From NCBI GenBank assembly GCA_944382835.1, contig CALWNP010000083.1, positions 1 through 45,662 of the forward strand: a stretch of 45,662 bases of DNA. The letters are read 5' to 3'. Position 1 is the first letter of the stretch. Each line of letters begins with the position of its first letter. Position numbers and translations under genes: made by a program. The DNA is from an uncultured Gemmiger sp. GTDB lineage: Bacteria > Bacillota > Clostridia > Oscillospirales > Ruminococcaceae. Of this stretch, positions 16,677-25,068 are shown one piece after another. A model generated the notes under the pieces. That model saw only the letters and a program-made list of their open reading frames with translations. It was not told where the DNA came from and ran no database searches.

Positions 16677-17858
16677 TCAGCCAAACAGGAACTTGCGTGC
16701 CACATTGCCGGCAATTCGGTAAGGCAGGGGACGCAGAGCGTGATCGGCCTCTTTGAGGAGAGCTCGGATGGGCAGATGCTGGGGGCAGTGCTGCTCACAT
16801 TTGCCGCAGCCGATGCACTGGGTGGCAAAAGCCGCCTCTTTGCGCAGGGCAACCGTCTGCCAGTATTCCCGGCGCCCGACACCCTTGCGCTCGGTGTACA
16901 TCCGGTTGTAGCAACGGAAGATGCCGGGAATGTCCACCCCATGAGGGCAGGGCATGCAGTAGCTGCATCCGGTGCAGCCCACCTTGACGTTGCGCTGAAT
17001 TTCCGCCTTGACGCGGTCCAATAATGCAAATTCTTCCTGGCCGAAACCGTGAGGGACTACTTCACCGGCAATCCGGCAGTTTTCCTGTACCATTTCCAGG
17101 CTGTTCATCCCCGATAGTACGCAGGTAACCTCCGGCTGGTCCCACAGCCAGCGGAAAGCCCATTCGGCAGCGGACCAATGGTGTGGATCCTGCGCAATCA
17201 GTTCTTTGGCCGCAGAGGGCAGGAGGTTGACCAGCTTTCCGCCGCGCAGCGGTTCCATGATGATGACCGGCAGCCCTTTCTCTGCAGCGGCTTTCAGGCC
17301 TGCACGGCCAGCCTGGGTGTTCTCATCCAGATAGTTGTACTGAATCTGGCAGAAATCCCAGTCGTAGACTTCCAACAGCTCGAGAAAGAGCGGGGTGTTG
17401 CCGTGGAAGGAAAACCCCAGATTGCGGATGGCACCGCTCTGCTTTTTCTCGGCAATCCACTCCCGGATGCCCAGGCTTTCCAGCTTTCGCCAGCTGTTGG
17501 GATCGGTGAGCATGTGCATCAGATAGTAGTCGATGTGATCGGTCTGCAGCCGGGTGAGCTGTTCGTTGAAATACCGGTCCAGATCAGCACGGCTGCGCAC
17601 AAGGTATTGCGGCAGCTTGGTTGCAATCTTGATTTTGTCACGGCAGTGATTGCGCGCCAAAATCTTGCCCAGAGCCGTTTCGCTGCCGGGATAAATGTAA
17701 GCGGTATCAAAATAATTGACCCCGGCCCGGACGGCGGCCATGACTTCGGATTCGGCTTTGTCCAGATCGATCAGGCCGTTCTTTTTGGTAAAGCGCATAC
17801 AGCCGTATCCAAGCAGGGAGATAGGCTGTCCATTTTTATCGTTGCGATATTGCATCAT
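16677..17858 (-). CDS. Aldo/keto reductase with C-terminal 4Fe-4S ferredoxin domain
   Basis: NAD(P)H-dependent oxidoreductase of the AKR fold fused to a ferredoxin-like tail, a type common in anaerobes; substrate unknown. The 393-aa protein begins with LLGYGCMRF. The AKR catalytic set is visible: Asp and Tyr in FDTAYIYPGSE, Lys in ATKLP, His in YYLMHML. Two iron-sulfur clusters lie at the C-terminus: CTGCSYCMPCP near residue 293 and CIGCGKCEQHCP near 345. AAAGGAGC precedes the double ATG. It begins 14 bp after the stop of the UvrD-type helicase gene and is probably co-transcribed with it. Confidence 0.9.
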   Translation of the reverse strand: MMQYRNDKNGQPISLLGYGCMRFTKKNGLIDLDKAESEVMAAVRAGVNYFDTAYIYPGSETALGKILARNHCRDKIKIATKLPQYLVRSRADLDRYFNEQLTRLQTDHIDYYLMHMLTDPNSWRKLESLGIREWIAEKKQSGAIRNLGFSFHGNTPLFLELLEVYDWDFCQIQYNYLDENTQAGRAGLKAAAEKGLPVIIMEPLRGGKLVNLLPSAAKELIAQDPHHWSAAEWAFRWLWDQPEVTCVLSGMNSLEMVQENCRIAGEVVPHGFGQEEFALLDRVKAEIQRNVKVGCTGCSYCMPCPHGVDIPGIFRCYNRMYTERKGVGRREYWQTVALRKEAAFATQCIGCGKCEQHCPQHLPIRALLKEADHALRPLPYRIAGNVARKFLFG

Positions 17859-17872
17859 TTTGCTCCTTTGTT

Positions 17873-20017
17873 TCAGGCAAGCTCCAACGCTTTGACCCGC
17901 AAAGCGCTGGAAAGGTTAAAGCGTTTTTTCTCCCCGGAATCAAACCGGATGACGACGGTATCTTCCTCCCGATCCACAATGATGCCGTGGCCAAATTGTC
18001 TGTGCCGGACCGGGGTGTTGACGTAAAACTCCTTGGCCAGTACCTCCATTTTGGGATCCCGTCTTTTGGGTGCAGTATAACCGGCAGGCAGACTGAATTT
18101 TGGTAAAAAGGAAGACGGCCCCGGCGCCTTGGGCGGTACGGGCTTTTGAGAAGGAAAGAGAAGATCGAGAAAACTGGAGTGCAGATCGAACCGGTCAAAT
18201 CGGATCAGGGTCAGTTCTTTCCGGGCACGGGTGATACCCACATAGAAAAGCCGGCGCTCCTCTTCCAGCGCCGCCATCTCTTCCGGGGTAGCCATCGAAC
18301 CCTCCACCGGAAGTTTGGGCAAAATCCCGTCTGCCACGTCTGCCAGCACCACCCGGTCGTACTCCAGCCCTTTGCTGGAATGGATGGTGGAGAGGATAAA
18401 ACGGCTTTCGGGATTGCCGGCCCCCTCCCGGACCAGCTGCTGCAAGGATTGCAGCCGGGCGGGCAAGGCTCCCACCGTGGGAACCGATTGCACCAGCATC
18501 TGCAGGATGGTTAAACGGCCGCGGTCCAGATAATTGCGGTCCAGGTATTCGCCATACCCCATCTCCTGGACAATGCGCTCCAGAGCCCGGGAGGCGCTGT
18601 CATGGCGCAAAAGACGCAGGTGGGAGACAAGGGACTGTACCTGCCCGTCAGCCCGCCGGCTGAGCTCCTGATGCCGCAGGGCTGTCCAGACATCGCTGCC
18701 AGCCTGATGGGCCTGGTTGACCGCATTCTGGGCATGGAGGCGGGCAATGGGAATGTTGAACTTGTAATAGATGCGCAGAAAAGTATCGGTGTCCTTGGGA
18801 TTGTTGGCAAGGGTAAGAATGTCCAGCACATCCCGCACAATCCGGCTGGTGAAAAATGCCCCCTCCATCTGCCGGGTACGGTAGGGGATATTCTGCCGTT
18901 CCAGCAGATCGATCAAGGGCAGTGCTGTGTCATTGTCCCGGTACAACACCGCAACGGTACCTCGGTATTTTCCCTCGGCCATCTCCCTGCCCAGCGTGGC
19001 AAGCGCCTGATACTGATCCTCCCGGCTGCGGCAGTGGTGTACCCGGACCGGCGATCCGGCAGGGGAAACGGCCACCATCCGTTTGGGGCGGCGGGCGGTG
19101 TTGTGCTGGATAAACCGGTTGGCCACATCCACAATCTGTGGGGTGCTGCGGTAGTTCCGTTCCAAAAAGAGAACCCGCGCACCGGGATAGGTGGCCTCAA
19201 ATTCCATCAGGGCCTCGGGACAGGCCGCCCGGAATCCATAAATGCTCTGGTCCTCGTCGCCCACCATGAACAGGCCCCGGCCATCCCCGGCCAGCAGCCG
19301 GATGATCCGGTGCTGGATCAGGGAGGTGTCCTGGGCCTCATCCACACAAAGCACCTGAAATCTGCGGCGCAGATCCGCCAGAATATCGGGACAACGGTGC
19401 AAAATCTGCAGTGCATAGACCAGCTGGTCATCAAAATCCATCAGCCGACGGGCTCGCAGCGTTTGGCAGTAAGCTCGGTAAAGGGGAGCCACTGGCAATC
19501 CGCCGTCCAGCTGCAGGTCATCCAACTCCTCATCCCGCAGCATCCGGTTTTTGATGTAGGTGATCTGGGTGCGAAGCGAGCGCAAATCACTTTCTGTGGC
19601 AAACTCCTCGAATTGTTTGCGGTAGAGCTCACCCACAATGGCGTTGAGCTGGCTTTCGTCGCTGACCAGGGTAAACACCTTCCTGCCGGTTCGCTGCTCA
19701 TACAGCCTTAAAATCCAGGCACAGACTCCATTGATGGTGCGAAAAGCAATCTGCCGGGCAGGTTGAACCCCAAAGCAGGCGGCAAAGCGCTGGCGCATAT
19801 CTGCGGTGGCGGATACCGTGTAGGTCATGGTCAGAATCTGAGACGGGGAAACCCCACAGCAGGCAATCAGATATCCGAGACGTGCGATCAGCGCAGTGGT
19901 TTTACCACTTCCGGGTACCGCCAAAAGCAGCACCGGCATTCCGGTGCTGCGAACAGCTGCCTCCTGTTGGGGGTCCAGACGGAGACCATATTGGGTTTTG
20001 AATGTGTTGTAATCCAT
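17873..20017 (-). CDS. UvrD/PcrA-type superfamily 1 DNA helicase
   Basis: ATP-driven 3'-5' DNA helicase for repair or recombination. The 714-aa protein has all main SF1A motifs: Walker A GSGKTT at about 36-41, VDEAQDTS (motif II), GDEDQSIYGFRAA (III), ERNYRSTPQI (IV), STIHSSKGLEYD (V) and FYVGITRARKEL (VI). The C-terminus ends in a short beta-rich segment. The start at 20017 (MDYNTFKTQYG) is the only one compatible with the domain, yet no Shine-Dalgarno sequence is present. The -10 box ends 6 bp before the ATG, so the mRNA may be leaderless. It differs from classical PcrA in the shorter 2B region. Confidence 0.92.
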   Translation of the reverse strand: MDYNTFKTQYGLRLDPQQEAAVRSTGMPVLLLAVPGSGKTTALIARLGYLIACCGVSPSQILTMTYTVSATADMRQRFAACFGVQPARQIAFRTINGVCAWILRLYEQRTGRKVFTLVSDESQLNAIVGELYRKQFEEFATESDLRSLRTQITYIKNRMLRDEELDDLQLDGGLPVAPLYRAYCQTLRARRLMDFDDQLVYALQILHRCPDILADLRRRFQVLCVDEAQDTSLIQHRIIRLLAGDGRGLFMVGDEDQSIYGFRAACPEALMEFEATYPGARVLFLERNYRSTPQIVDVANRFIQHNTARRPKRMVAVSPAGSPVRVHHCRSREDQYQALATLGREMAEGKYRGTVAVLYRDNDTALPLIDLLERQNIPYRTRQMEGAFFTSRIVRDVLDILTLANNPKDTDTFLRIYYKFNIPIARLHAQNAVNQAHQAGSDVWTALRHQELSRRADGQVQSLVSHLRLLRHDSASRALERIVQEMGYGEYLDRNYLDRGRLTILQMLVQSVPTVGALPARLQSLQQLVREGAGNPESRFILSTIHSSKGLEYDRVVLADVADGILPKLPVEGSMATPEEMAALEEERRLFYVGITRARKELTLIRFDRFDLHSSFLDLLFPSQKPVPPKAPGPSSFLPKFSLPAGYTAPKRRDPKMEVLAKEFYVNTPVRHRQFGHGIIVDREEDTVVIRFDSGEKKRFNLSSALRVKALELA

Positions 20018-20023
20018 ATCACA

Positions 20024-20052
20024 AGTATAGCAAACCTGCTGTGTCAGGACAA
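20024..20052 (-). promoter_or_regulatory. Promoter of the helicase gene, abutting its start codon
   Basis: On the minus strand TTGTCC (20047-20052), 17-bp spacer, TATACT (20024-20029). The predicted first transcribed base is the A of the ATG at 20017. Confidence 0.62.
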
Positions 20053-20119
20053 GGTTTTTGAAATCGACAGTCGTTAAAACCAAGGAAATATATCGAAAAG
20101 TGGAAATTTACAAATGCTG

Positions 20120-20128
20120 TGCTATAAT
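20120..20128 (+). promoter_or_regulatory. Extended -10 promoter of the TagA-type fusion gene
   Basis: TGC followed by TATAAT (20123-20128), without a convincing -35 box; 74 bp upstream of the start at 20202. Confidence 0.55.
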
Positions 20129-20201
20129 AGATAATGACTTCATATAATATAAAAAGGCAAAGACGCCTTTGCAATCGGAACTGAATACAGGAGTGTACGG
20201 A

Positions 20202-21719
20202 ATGCACGATCACAATTCCAAACTTTTGCGCGCAGGCAACGCAGCACTGGATTTCTTTTTGATTTTGCTGGTCTTTTGGATTTCCGGGCTTTTGCGCATT
20301 GCTTTGCCCTTTGGCAGCACTTTTTATATGCAGGATATCCGGCGCTTTTTTCCTTTGGCGGTTTTGTACGCCTTTGTGATGGTTGGCGGCTATGCGGTAG
20401 AGGGCAGCTACCGCAGCCTTCATGTGCGCAGTATGGCCAAGATGCTGGTTAAAATTGCTGTCACCAATTTGATCGGGTTTGCGGTGATGGCGACCTTCCT
20501 TTATGTGTTTCGGCTGGATCAATTTTCCCGTTTGCTGTTGGGATATTTTTATCTGTTCAGTGTCACAGCGGTGGCTGCCAAACGGATTGTGCTGGATCGT
20601 GCGATCACTGCATACGCCAAAAAGCACAATCTGGCCTCCCACATTTTGCTGGTGGGCAGCGGAGAACTGGCACATCGCTTTTATCGGGAGAACTTTCATG
20701 ATGAAAAGCGCGGAATGAAATTAATCGGTTATATCGCCGAAAACCCGGCCAAAGATCTTCCGGGGTATTTGGGGGGCTATGACAGGTTCCACACTGTACT
20801 GGAGGAGCAGAAGGTTGACCAGATTGTTGTGGCAGAAGATGTCCAGCAAGTGGAGCGGATGCGCAGGATTGTGGCCGTCGGGGATACCTATCGCATCCGG
20901 GTGCGGGTTGTGCCGGTTTATAATGATTTTCTTTCGCTGCGGGACGATGTTGCTGTGCTGAATGGGCTATCCCTTGTCTCGGTCAGCTTGCGGGATACCT
21001 GTAATATTATGGGTGTGAACATCGGTGTGACCGATATGGATCGTACCGTCAAGATGATTGAGACCAAGCTGGAAGAGTGGCGGGGAAAATACATTTGTGT
21101 GGCAAATGTTCATACCACTGTGACAGCGCATGAAGATGCCAGCTATCGCAAGATCCAGAACAACGCAGTGATTGCGTTGCCGGATGGCGGGCCGCTTTCT
21201 CAGTATAGCCGCAGCCATGGCTATGCCGAGGCCCAACGGGTGACGGGGCCGGACCTGATGAAGCAAATCCTGGCGATCAGCGCCGAAAAGGGATGGCGCC
21301 ACTATTTCTACGGCTCCACCGAGGAAACCCTCTCCCTGATGCGTCAAAAGCTGGAAGAACAGTATCCTGGGGTTCAGATTGCGGGGATGATGTCTCCACC
21401 GTTCCGGGAGCTGACACCGCGGGAAGACGCTCAGATTGTTGCCGAAATCAATGCGGCAAAACCGGATTTTGTCTGGGTCGGCCTGGGAGCTCCCAAACAG
21501 GAACGCTGGATGGCTGCCCATGAAAAACGTGTCCACGCCCTGATGGTAGGGGTGGGAGCGGCCTTCGATTACGAGGCAGGCAACATCAAGCGTGCCCCCA
21601 TGTGGATGCAAAAACACAATCTGGAGTGGCTGTACCGCCTGTTGCAGGACCCCAAAAGACTGTTCAAACGCTATCTGAGCACGAATCTCAAATACCTGAT
21701 CTGGGCTTCTCGCCGGTGA
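20202..21719 (+). CDS. WecG/TagA-family glycosyltransferase with N-terminal membrane and Rossmann-like domain
   Basis: Likely transfers a sugar (ManNAc-type in TagA/WecG) to a polyprenyl-linked acceptor in teichoic acid or cell-surface polysaccharide synthesis. The 505-aa protein has two parts. Residues 1-260 hold about four membrane helices plus a Rossmann-like segment (HILLVGSGELAHRFY near 147), as in the N-half of WbaP-type phosphoglycosyltransferases, but the catalytic C-half of those enzymes is absent. Residues 265-500 form the GT26 domain: ANVHTT, LPDGGPL near 325 (expected catalytic Asp), RVTGPDL near 346, VWVGLGAPKQERW and a basic C-terminus. ACAGGAGTG precedes the ATG. No other surface-polysaccharide gene is next to it. 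Confidence 0.85.
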   Translation: MHDHNSKLLRAGNAALDFFLILLVFWISGLLRIALPFGSTFYMQDIRRFFPLAVLYAFVMVGGYAVEGSYRSLHVRSMAKMLVKIAVTNLIGFAVMATFLYVFRLDQFSRLLLGYFYLFSVTAVAAKRIVLDRAITAYAKKHNLASHILLVGSGELAHRFYRENFHDEKRGMKLIGYIAENPAKDLPGYLGGYDRFHTVLEEQKVDQIVVAEDVQQVERMRRIVAVGDTYRIRVRVVPVYNDFLSLRDDVAVLNGLSLVSVSLRDTCNIMGVNIGVTDMDRTVKMIETKLEEWRGKYICVANVHTTVTAHEDASYRKIQNNAVIALPDGGPLSQYSRSHGYAEAQRVTGPDLMKQILAISAEKGWRHYFYGSTEETLSLMRQKLEEQYPGVQIAGMMSPPFRELTPREDAQIVAEINAAKPDFVWVGLGAPKQERWMAAHEKRVHALMVGVGAAFDYEAGNIKRAPMWMQKHNLEWLYRLLQDPKRLFKRYLSTNLKYLIWASRR

Positions 21720-21763
21720 CCTGTATCCTGGCCTGAATCGCCTGTATTGGTAAGCATAGAAGT

Positions 21764-21808
21764 AAAGCCGGAGCTGGATTCCAAATGTGGGAATCCGGCT
21801 CCGGCTTT
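21764..21808. terminator. Terminator downstream of the TagA-type gene
   Basis: 19-bp stem with one T-G pair (21764-21782 with 21790-21808), 7-nt loop, short T run. It can also serve the opposing ferredoxin-type gene. Confidence 0.78.
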
Positions 21809-21865
21809 TATGGGGTAATGTTAATGGAAACCAAGGAATTGATAGAGAAAGGCTAACAGTAAGAA

Positions 21866-22561
21866 TTAACGCAGGATTCGACCATCGGTGGAGATGGTAA
21901 CCACCTGCCAGGGGATAAACTTCCCACTGCGCTGCAAGGCGGTTACGGCTGCACGCTCTATGCCACCGCAGCAGGGAACTTCCATCCTGACAATAGTAAG
22001 GCTTTTGATGCTGTTCTGGGAAAGAATGGCGGTAAGTTTTTCGGTATAATCTCCTTCGTCCAACTTGGGGCATCCGATCAGTGTGACACGCCCCTGGATG
22101 AAGTCGTTGTGGAAGTTGCCGTAGGCATAGGCGGTGCAATCGGCAGTGATCAGCAAGTTGGCGTTGGCAAAGTAGGGGGCGTTGACCGGAACCAGTTTAA
22201 TCTGGACGGGCCACTGAGACAACTGGGAAGCAGAGTACTGAGAAATGGGGGCCGGATCACGGGCAATCTGTTTCATCCGGCTGCCGGGACATCCGCTGTG
22301 CTGCACACTGCATGCGTTTTGCTTTTGCTGCTTGGCTTCCAGGACGGCTGCTTCATCGTATGCGGCGGCTTCTCGCTCCACGAAGGAGATGGCACCAGTG
22401 GGGCAGGTGGGAAGGCAATCTCCCAGGCCATCACAATAGTCATCCCGCATCAGGTAAGCCTTGCCGTCTTTTAGTCCGATGGCGCCCTCGTGGCAGGCAT
22501 TGACGCAAAGCCCGCACCCGTTGCACTTTTCCTGGTCAATGTGAATGATTTTCCGAATCAT
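21866..22561 (-). CDS. 4Fe-4S ferredoxin-like protein with cysteine-rich C-terminal domain
   Basis: Electron-transfer or redox protein of anaerobes, precise role unknown. The 231-aa chain starts with a two-cluster ferredoxin domain. The first cluster motif, CNGCGLCVNAC, is complete (residues 13-23). In the second, CDGLGDCLPTC, the usual second cysteine is leucine, so only three cysteines are available. The C-terminal half has further cysteines in SVQHSGCPGS, TADCTAY, IGCPKL and VPCCGG, and may bind another metal centre. AAGGAG precedes the ATG and a TATAAT -10 box lies at 22592-22597. Convergent with the TagA-type gene. Confidence 0.8.
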   Translation of the reverse strand: MIRKIIHIDQEKCNGCGLCVNACHEGAIGLKDGKAYLMRDDYCDGLGDCLPTCPTGAISFVEREAAAYDEAAVLEAKQQKQNACSVQHSGCPGSRMKQIARDPAPISQYSASQLSQWPVQIKLVPVNAPYFANANLLITADCTAYAYGNFHNDFIQGRVTLIGCPKLDEGDYTEKLTAILSQNSIKSLTIVRMEVPCCGGIERAAVTALQRSGKFIPWQVVTISTDGRILR

Positions 22562-22618
22562 AGTGAAGCTCCTTGTTTTTGATATGTGTGTATTATAGCG
22601 GAGAAAGGGAGTATAAGC

Positions 22619-22634
22619 TGTTGTCTGGACAACA
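22619..22634. promoter_or_regulatory. Inverted repeat upstream of the ferredoxin-type gene
   Basis: TGTTGTC-TG-GACAACA, two 7-bp arms around a 2-bp centre. It lies 22 bp upstream of the minus-strand -10 box, in or near the -35 region, and could be an operator. No factor can be named. Confidence 0.35.
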
Positions 22635-22728
22635 ATTTTCTAGAAATCGAAAAAACGGCGATAATAAGACAAATTACAGAAAAATGACTTTTTGCCTCAA
22701 ATTTTTTCAAAAAACTTTTGAAAAAGCC

Positions 22729-22756
22729 TTGACAATTACGGGATTAATGCTATAAT
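22729..22756 (+). promoter_or_regulatory. Promoter of tRNA-Pro
   Basis: Perfect TTGACA (22729-22734) and perfect TATAAT (22751-22756), 16-bp spacer, with extended TGC. Typical strong stable-RNA promoter. Confidence 0.88.
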
Positions 22757-22788
22757 AAATTACGCTGATTACAGCGGCTCGAACTTAA

Positions 22789-22865
22789 CCGGGTGTAGCG
22801 CAGTTTGGTAGCGCGCTTGAATGGGGTTCAAGAGGCCGTGAGTTCGACTCTCGCCACTCGGACCA
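22789..22865 (+). tRNA. tRNA-Pro (anticodon GGG), CCA encoded; integration target
   Basis: 77-nt cloverleaf: acceptor CCGGGTG pairs with CACTCGG (one G-T), D arm GCGC...GCGC, anticodon stem CTTGA/TCAAG with loop ATGGGGT giving anticodon GGG, T arm with GTTCGAC, encoded ACCA end. Its 3' half from 22819 is repeated exactly at 45352-45409, so the gene is the attachment site of the island that follows and is kept functional by the repeat. Confidence 0.96.
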
Positions 22866-22876
22866 AACAAGGGCCG
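22819..22876 (+). repeat. Left attachment repeat (attL-side, 58 bp)
   Basis: Identical over 58 bp to 45352-45409. It starts at the anticodon stem of tRNA-Pro and runs 11 bp past the CCA end to GGGCCG. The bases on either side differ between the copies. Confidence 0.94.
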
Positions 22877-22890
22877 GCAATCAGCCCTTA

Positions 22891-22926
22891 AAAAGGACCG
22901 TGGAACGTAAGTTTCACGGTTCTTTT
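22891..22926 (+). terminator. Terminator after tRNA-Pro, supplied by the island
   Basis: 15-bp stem with two G-T pairs (22891-22905 with 22912-22926), 6-nt loop, final TTTT. The original tRNA terminator is now beyond the right repeat (45429-45471). Confidence 0.75.
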
Positions 22927-23353
22927 GCTATGTTCGGCCCCATAAAGCGGACATATGGACATTCAACCGGAAGTGGTCTCCAGCACGTCCGTAATGAATC
23001 CGTAATGAATGACGAAAACCAGCCTGGTATTGGTAATGCCGTTTTTGCATCAAAGATATATAATTGTAGCTTTTAGCTTCTAAAAGTGTCGCAGTCAAAA
23101 CGGAAAATTTTGATGTCAAATTATGTGTATAATGCACAATGGAATTATCGTAAATAGAACTGGATAAAAATCATGCCCCGCTGATTTGGAAAGACGGCCA
23201 AATCGCGGGGCATGACGTTTTATTTTTTCTGACGTTTCAGGTAGAGATTGTTACAGATAACCTTCTTTGGCGTTGTGAAGAAGGTGCACATCGAAATAGT
23301 TAAAAGGATGAGTACTAATGTTAGGCTTATGAGATCAAATTGAGGTTGCCTGT
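22927..23353. other. Non-coding left end of the island
   Basis: About 430 bp without a convincing gene. It holds the strong hairpin at 23166-23221 (listed separately). The remaining sequence is AT-rich and probably includes recombinase binding sites next to the left attachment repeat, but none can be defined by eye. Confidence 0.5.
23166..23221. terminator. Bidirectional terminator of the recombinase genes
   Basis: Stem of 11 + 7 bp with one bulge (23171-23189 with 23198-23215), 8-nt loop. Five A precede it (T run for the minus-strand recombinase operon) and TTTT follows. Confidence 0.82.
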
Positions 23354-25051
23354 TTAGTCCAAGAGTTTATGTTTGTCTTTTATAGACCAGACTTCATCGG
23401 AAGCCAATAGACTATAATCATACTGGGGATTCCGTGTTTTTTCCTGGTGAGCATCTTCAACCAAAATACCTTCTGCGGAGTAGTGAATTTTATTAGCTGG
23501 TTCGGTGTCCTCTAAAATCAAATTGATAGTTGCCTTTGGAGGTAGTATAAGATTAACGTTGCAAGCAGGTACTTCCGTGGAACGAATCGTGCTGCTTAAT
23601 GAATACGTTAAAGAGCCAGGTGTATGATAGAGTGTATGGCTTACATAATTTTGAAGGCAAATGCGGCGCAAATCGGTATCGGTGAGACCTTCCGATGAAC
23701 TTTTAGGATGTGTCTTGTCTGAATGGCCCATAAGGCGGTAGATTTCCGAAGTGCAAAGACCACTATAACAGTAGAGCCAGGTACAGTAGTTGCGACGCAA
23801 GGCGTGACATGTGATCATTGAAAACAGGTATTTGTTTTGGACATCTAAATTAAAAACGTAAGCGCGCTCGGAAACCATTGCGTCTATAAGACTAGTAGAT
23901 CTCAATAATTCAGGAATCTGTTCACCTACTTTTTTCTGCCATGCTGCAGCCTGTGCTGGAGTATCGATATATTCATCGCAGGAAGCCTGGCCACACATAA
24001 GGCGAAATGCAAGGTCACCAAGCTGTTCTTCTAACTGTTGACGTTGACGGTTTAACTCCTCTCCCAATTCGGGCGAAAGAGGAACTATACGATAAGAAGC
24101 AGCAGTTTTGGTGATTTCGGTACGCTTCCCTGAAGGTGTGAGCTGACCGTTTATTTCAATATAATACAGGGTACCTTGAGAAGTATCTATTGCGTGCAGA
24201 CAGGAAAACAACAAACCGGCCAGTTCACTGATTCGGAGTCCGCCATCGGCTAAAATGCCAAGTTGTCCCTGAATTGCTCCGGTAACGCATGCAGTGTGTA
24301 GAAAATCATAGGGAAGACTACGAGCACTATCAATGCGGTCGAGCAGGAGCTGCTGCCTAGATGGCTTACTGTTATAGCGTGTTGGAATTACCGGAATAGA
24401 AACTCCCTCTACTTGCTTGAGATCCTGAATCAATTCATACAAAAGAGACAATCGTTTTCGGGCGGAAGCAGGTGGTTCATCGCCATAGCTCCAGTTATCG
24501 ACCTTTCTCGCTGTCTTCAGGGCATTGTAACAAATTGTTTCTTGTAAGTCTCTGTACTTTTCGCCGTCAAGCAAATTCGCTTGAATTCCGCTTAACTCTG
24601 CCACCAGGACTTCATACTGACGAGTGTATTCTGCCATTGTACGAAGCCCCCATTCGGAGCGGTGCAGCATAAAAAACATTCCTTGAAAATTCTTAGCCAA
24701 TACCGATAAATCAGCATTGATATAGTCATTGTTTAGATCAGTAGTGCTTTCACTTTGTATCAACCCGTTCTGCTTCATTAATGCAATAATGGATGCAGCC
24801 GCGAGGTTCTTTTTGTGGTTCCAAATATCTAATTTATCTTTCCCGCGCACTTGGAAGTTCAACGGAGCGTCACTCTTGTTGCCATATATTTGTTGTTTTG
24901 TATAGGCTTTTGCGGTTGCGGGGTCTATGGGATTAATGCGTCCAAGGCATGGAGTGTCGGTGTTTTTTATGTTGCTGGGATAAATGTAAAGAATATGGAA
25001 ACTTACTCCTTGATATTCAAAATCGTGTAAAGACTCTTTGCAGTTCTTCAT
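23354..25051 (-). CDS. Large tyrosine-recombinase-like protein (catalytic residues present)
   Basis: Probable site-specific DNA recombinase; 565 aa, longer than usual integrases because of a big N-terminal region. The C-terminal catalytic half shows Arg in GGLRISEL, then H-A-L-R in CHALRRNYC, Gly-His in RLMGHSD and a following tyrosine (QNYVSH) as candidate nucleophile. The start is the ATG at 25051, behind a perfect AAAGGAGGTGAT. That site overlaps the stop of the companion gene at 25069, so translation is coupled. The gene is nearest the left attachment repeat, as expected of the enzyme that integrates the island. Confidence 0.75.
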   Translation of the reverse strand: MKNCKESLHDFEYQGVSFHILYIYPSNIKNTDTPCLGRINPIDPATAKAYTKQQIYGNKSDAPLNFQVRGKDKLDIWNHKKNLAAASIIALMKQNGLIQSESTTDLNNDYINADLSVLAKNFQGMFFMLHRSEWGLRTMAEYTRQYEVLVAELSGIQANLLDGEKYRDLQETICYNALKTARKVDNWSYGDEPPASARKRLSLLYELIQDLKQVEGVSIPVIPTRYNSKPSRQQLLLDRIDSARSLPYDFLHTACVTGAIQGQLGILADGGLRISELAGLLFSCLHAIDTSQGTLYYIEINGQLTPSGKRTEITKTAASYRIVPLSPELGEELNRQRQQLEEQLGDLAFRLMCGQASCDEYIDTPAQAAAWQKKVGEQIPELLRSTSLIDAMVSERAYVFNLDVQNKYLFSMITCHALRRNYCTWLYCYSGLCTSEIYRLMGHSDKTHPKSSSEGLTDTDLRRICLQNYVSHTLYHTPGSLTYSLSSTIRSTEVPACNVNLILPPKATINLILEDTEPANKIHYSAEGILVEDAHQEKTRNPQYDYSLLASDEVWSIKDKHKLLD

Positions 25052-25068
25052 AAATAAATCACCTCCTT

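Noticed and set aside
18602-19711. Plus-strand frame opposite the UvrD-type helicase
   Set aside because: The helicase motifs on the minus strand are complete; this frame has none.
22703-22725. Inverted repeat TTTTTCAAAA-N3-TTTTGAAAAA before the tRNA promoter
   Set aside because: Weak all-AT stem in an AT-rich gap, no gene ends nearby that needs a terminator; not listed as a feature.
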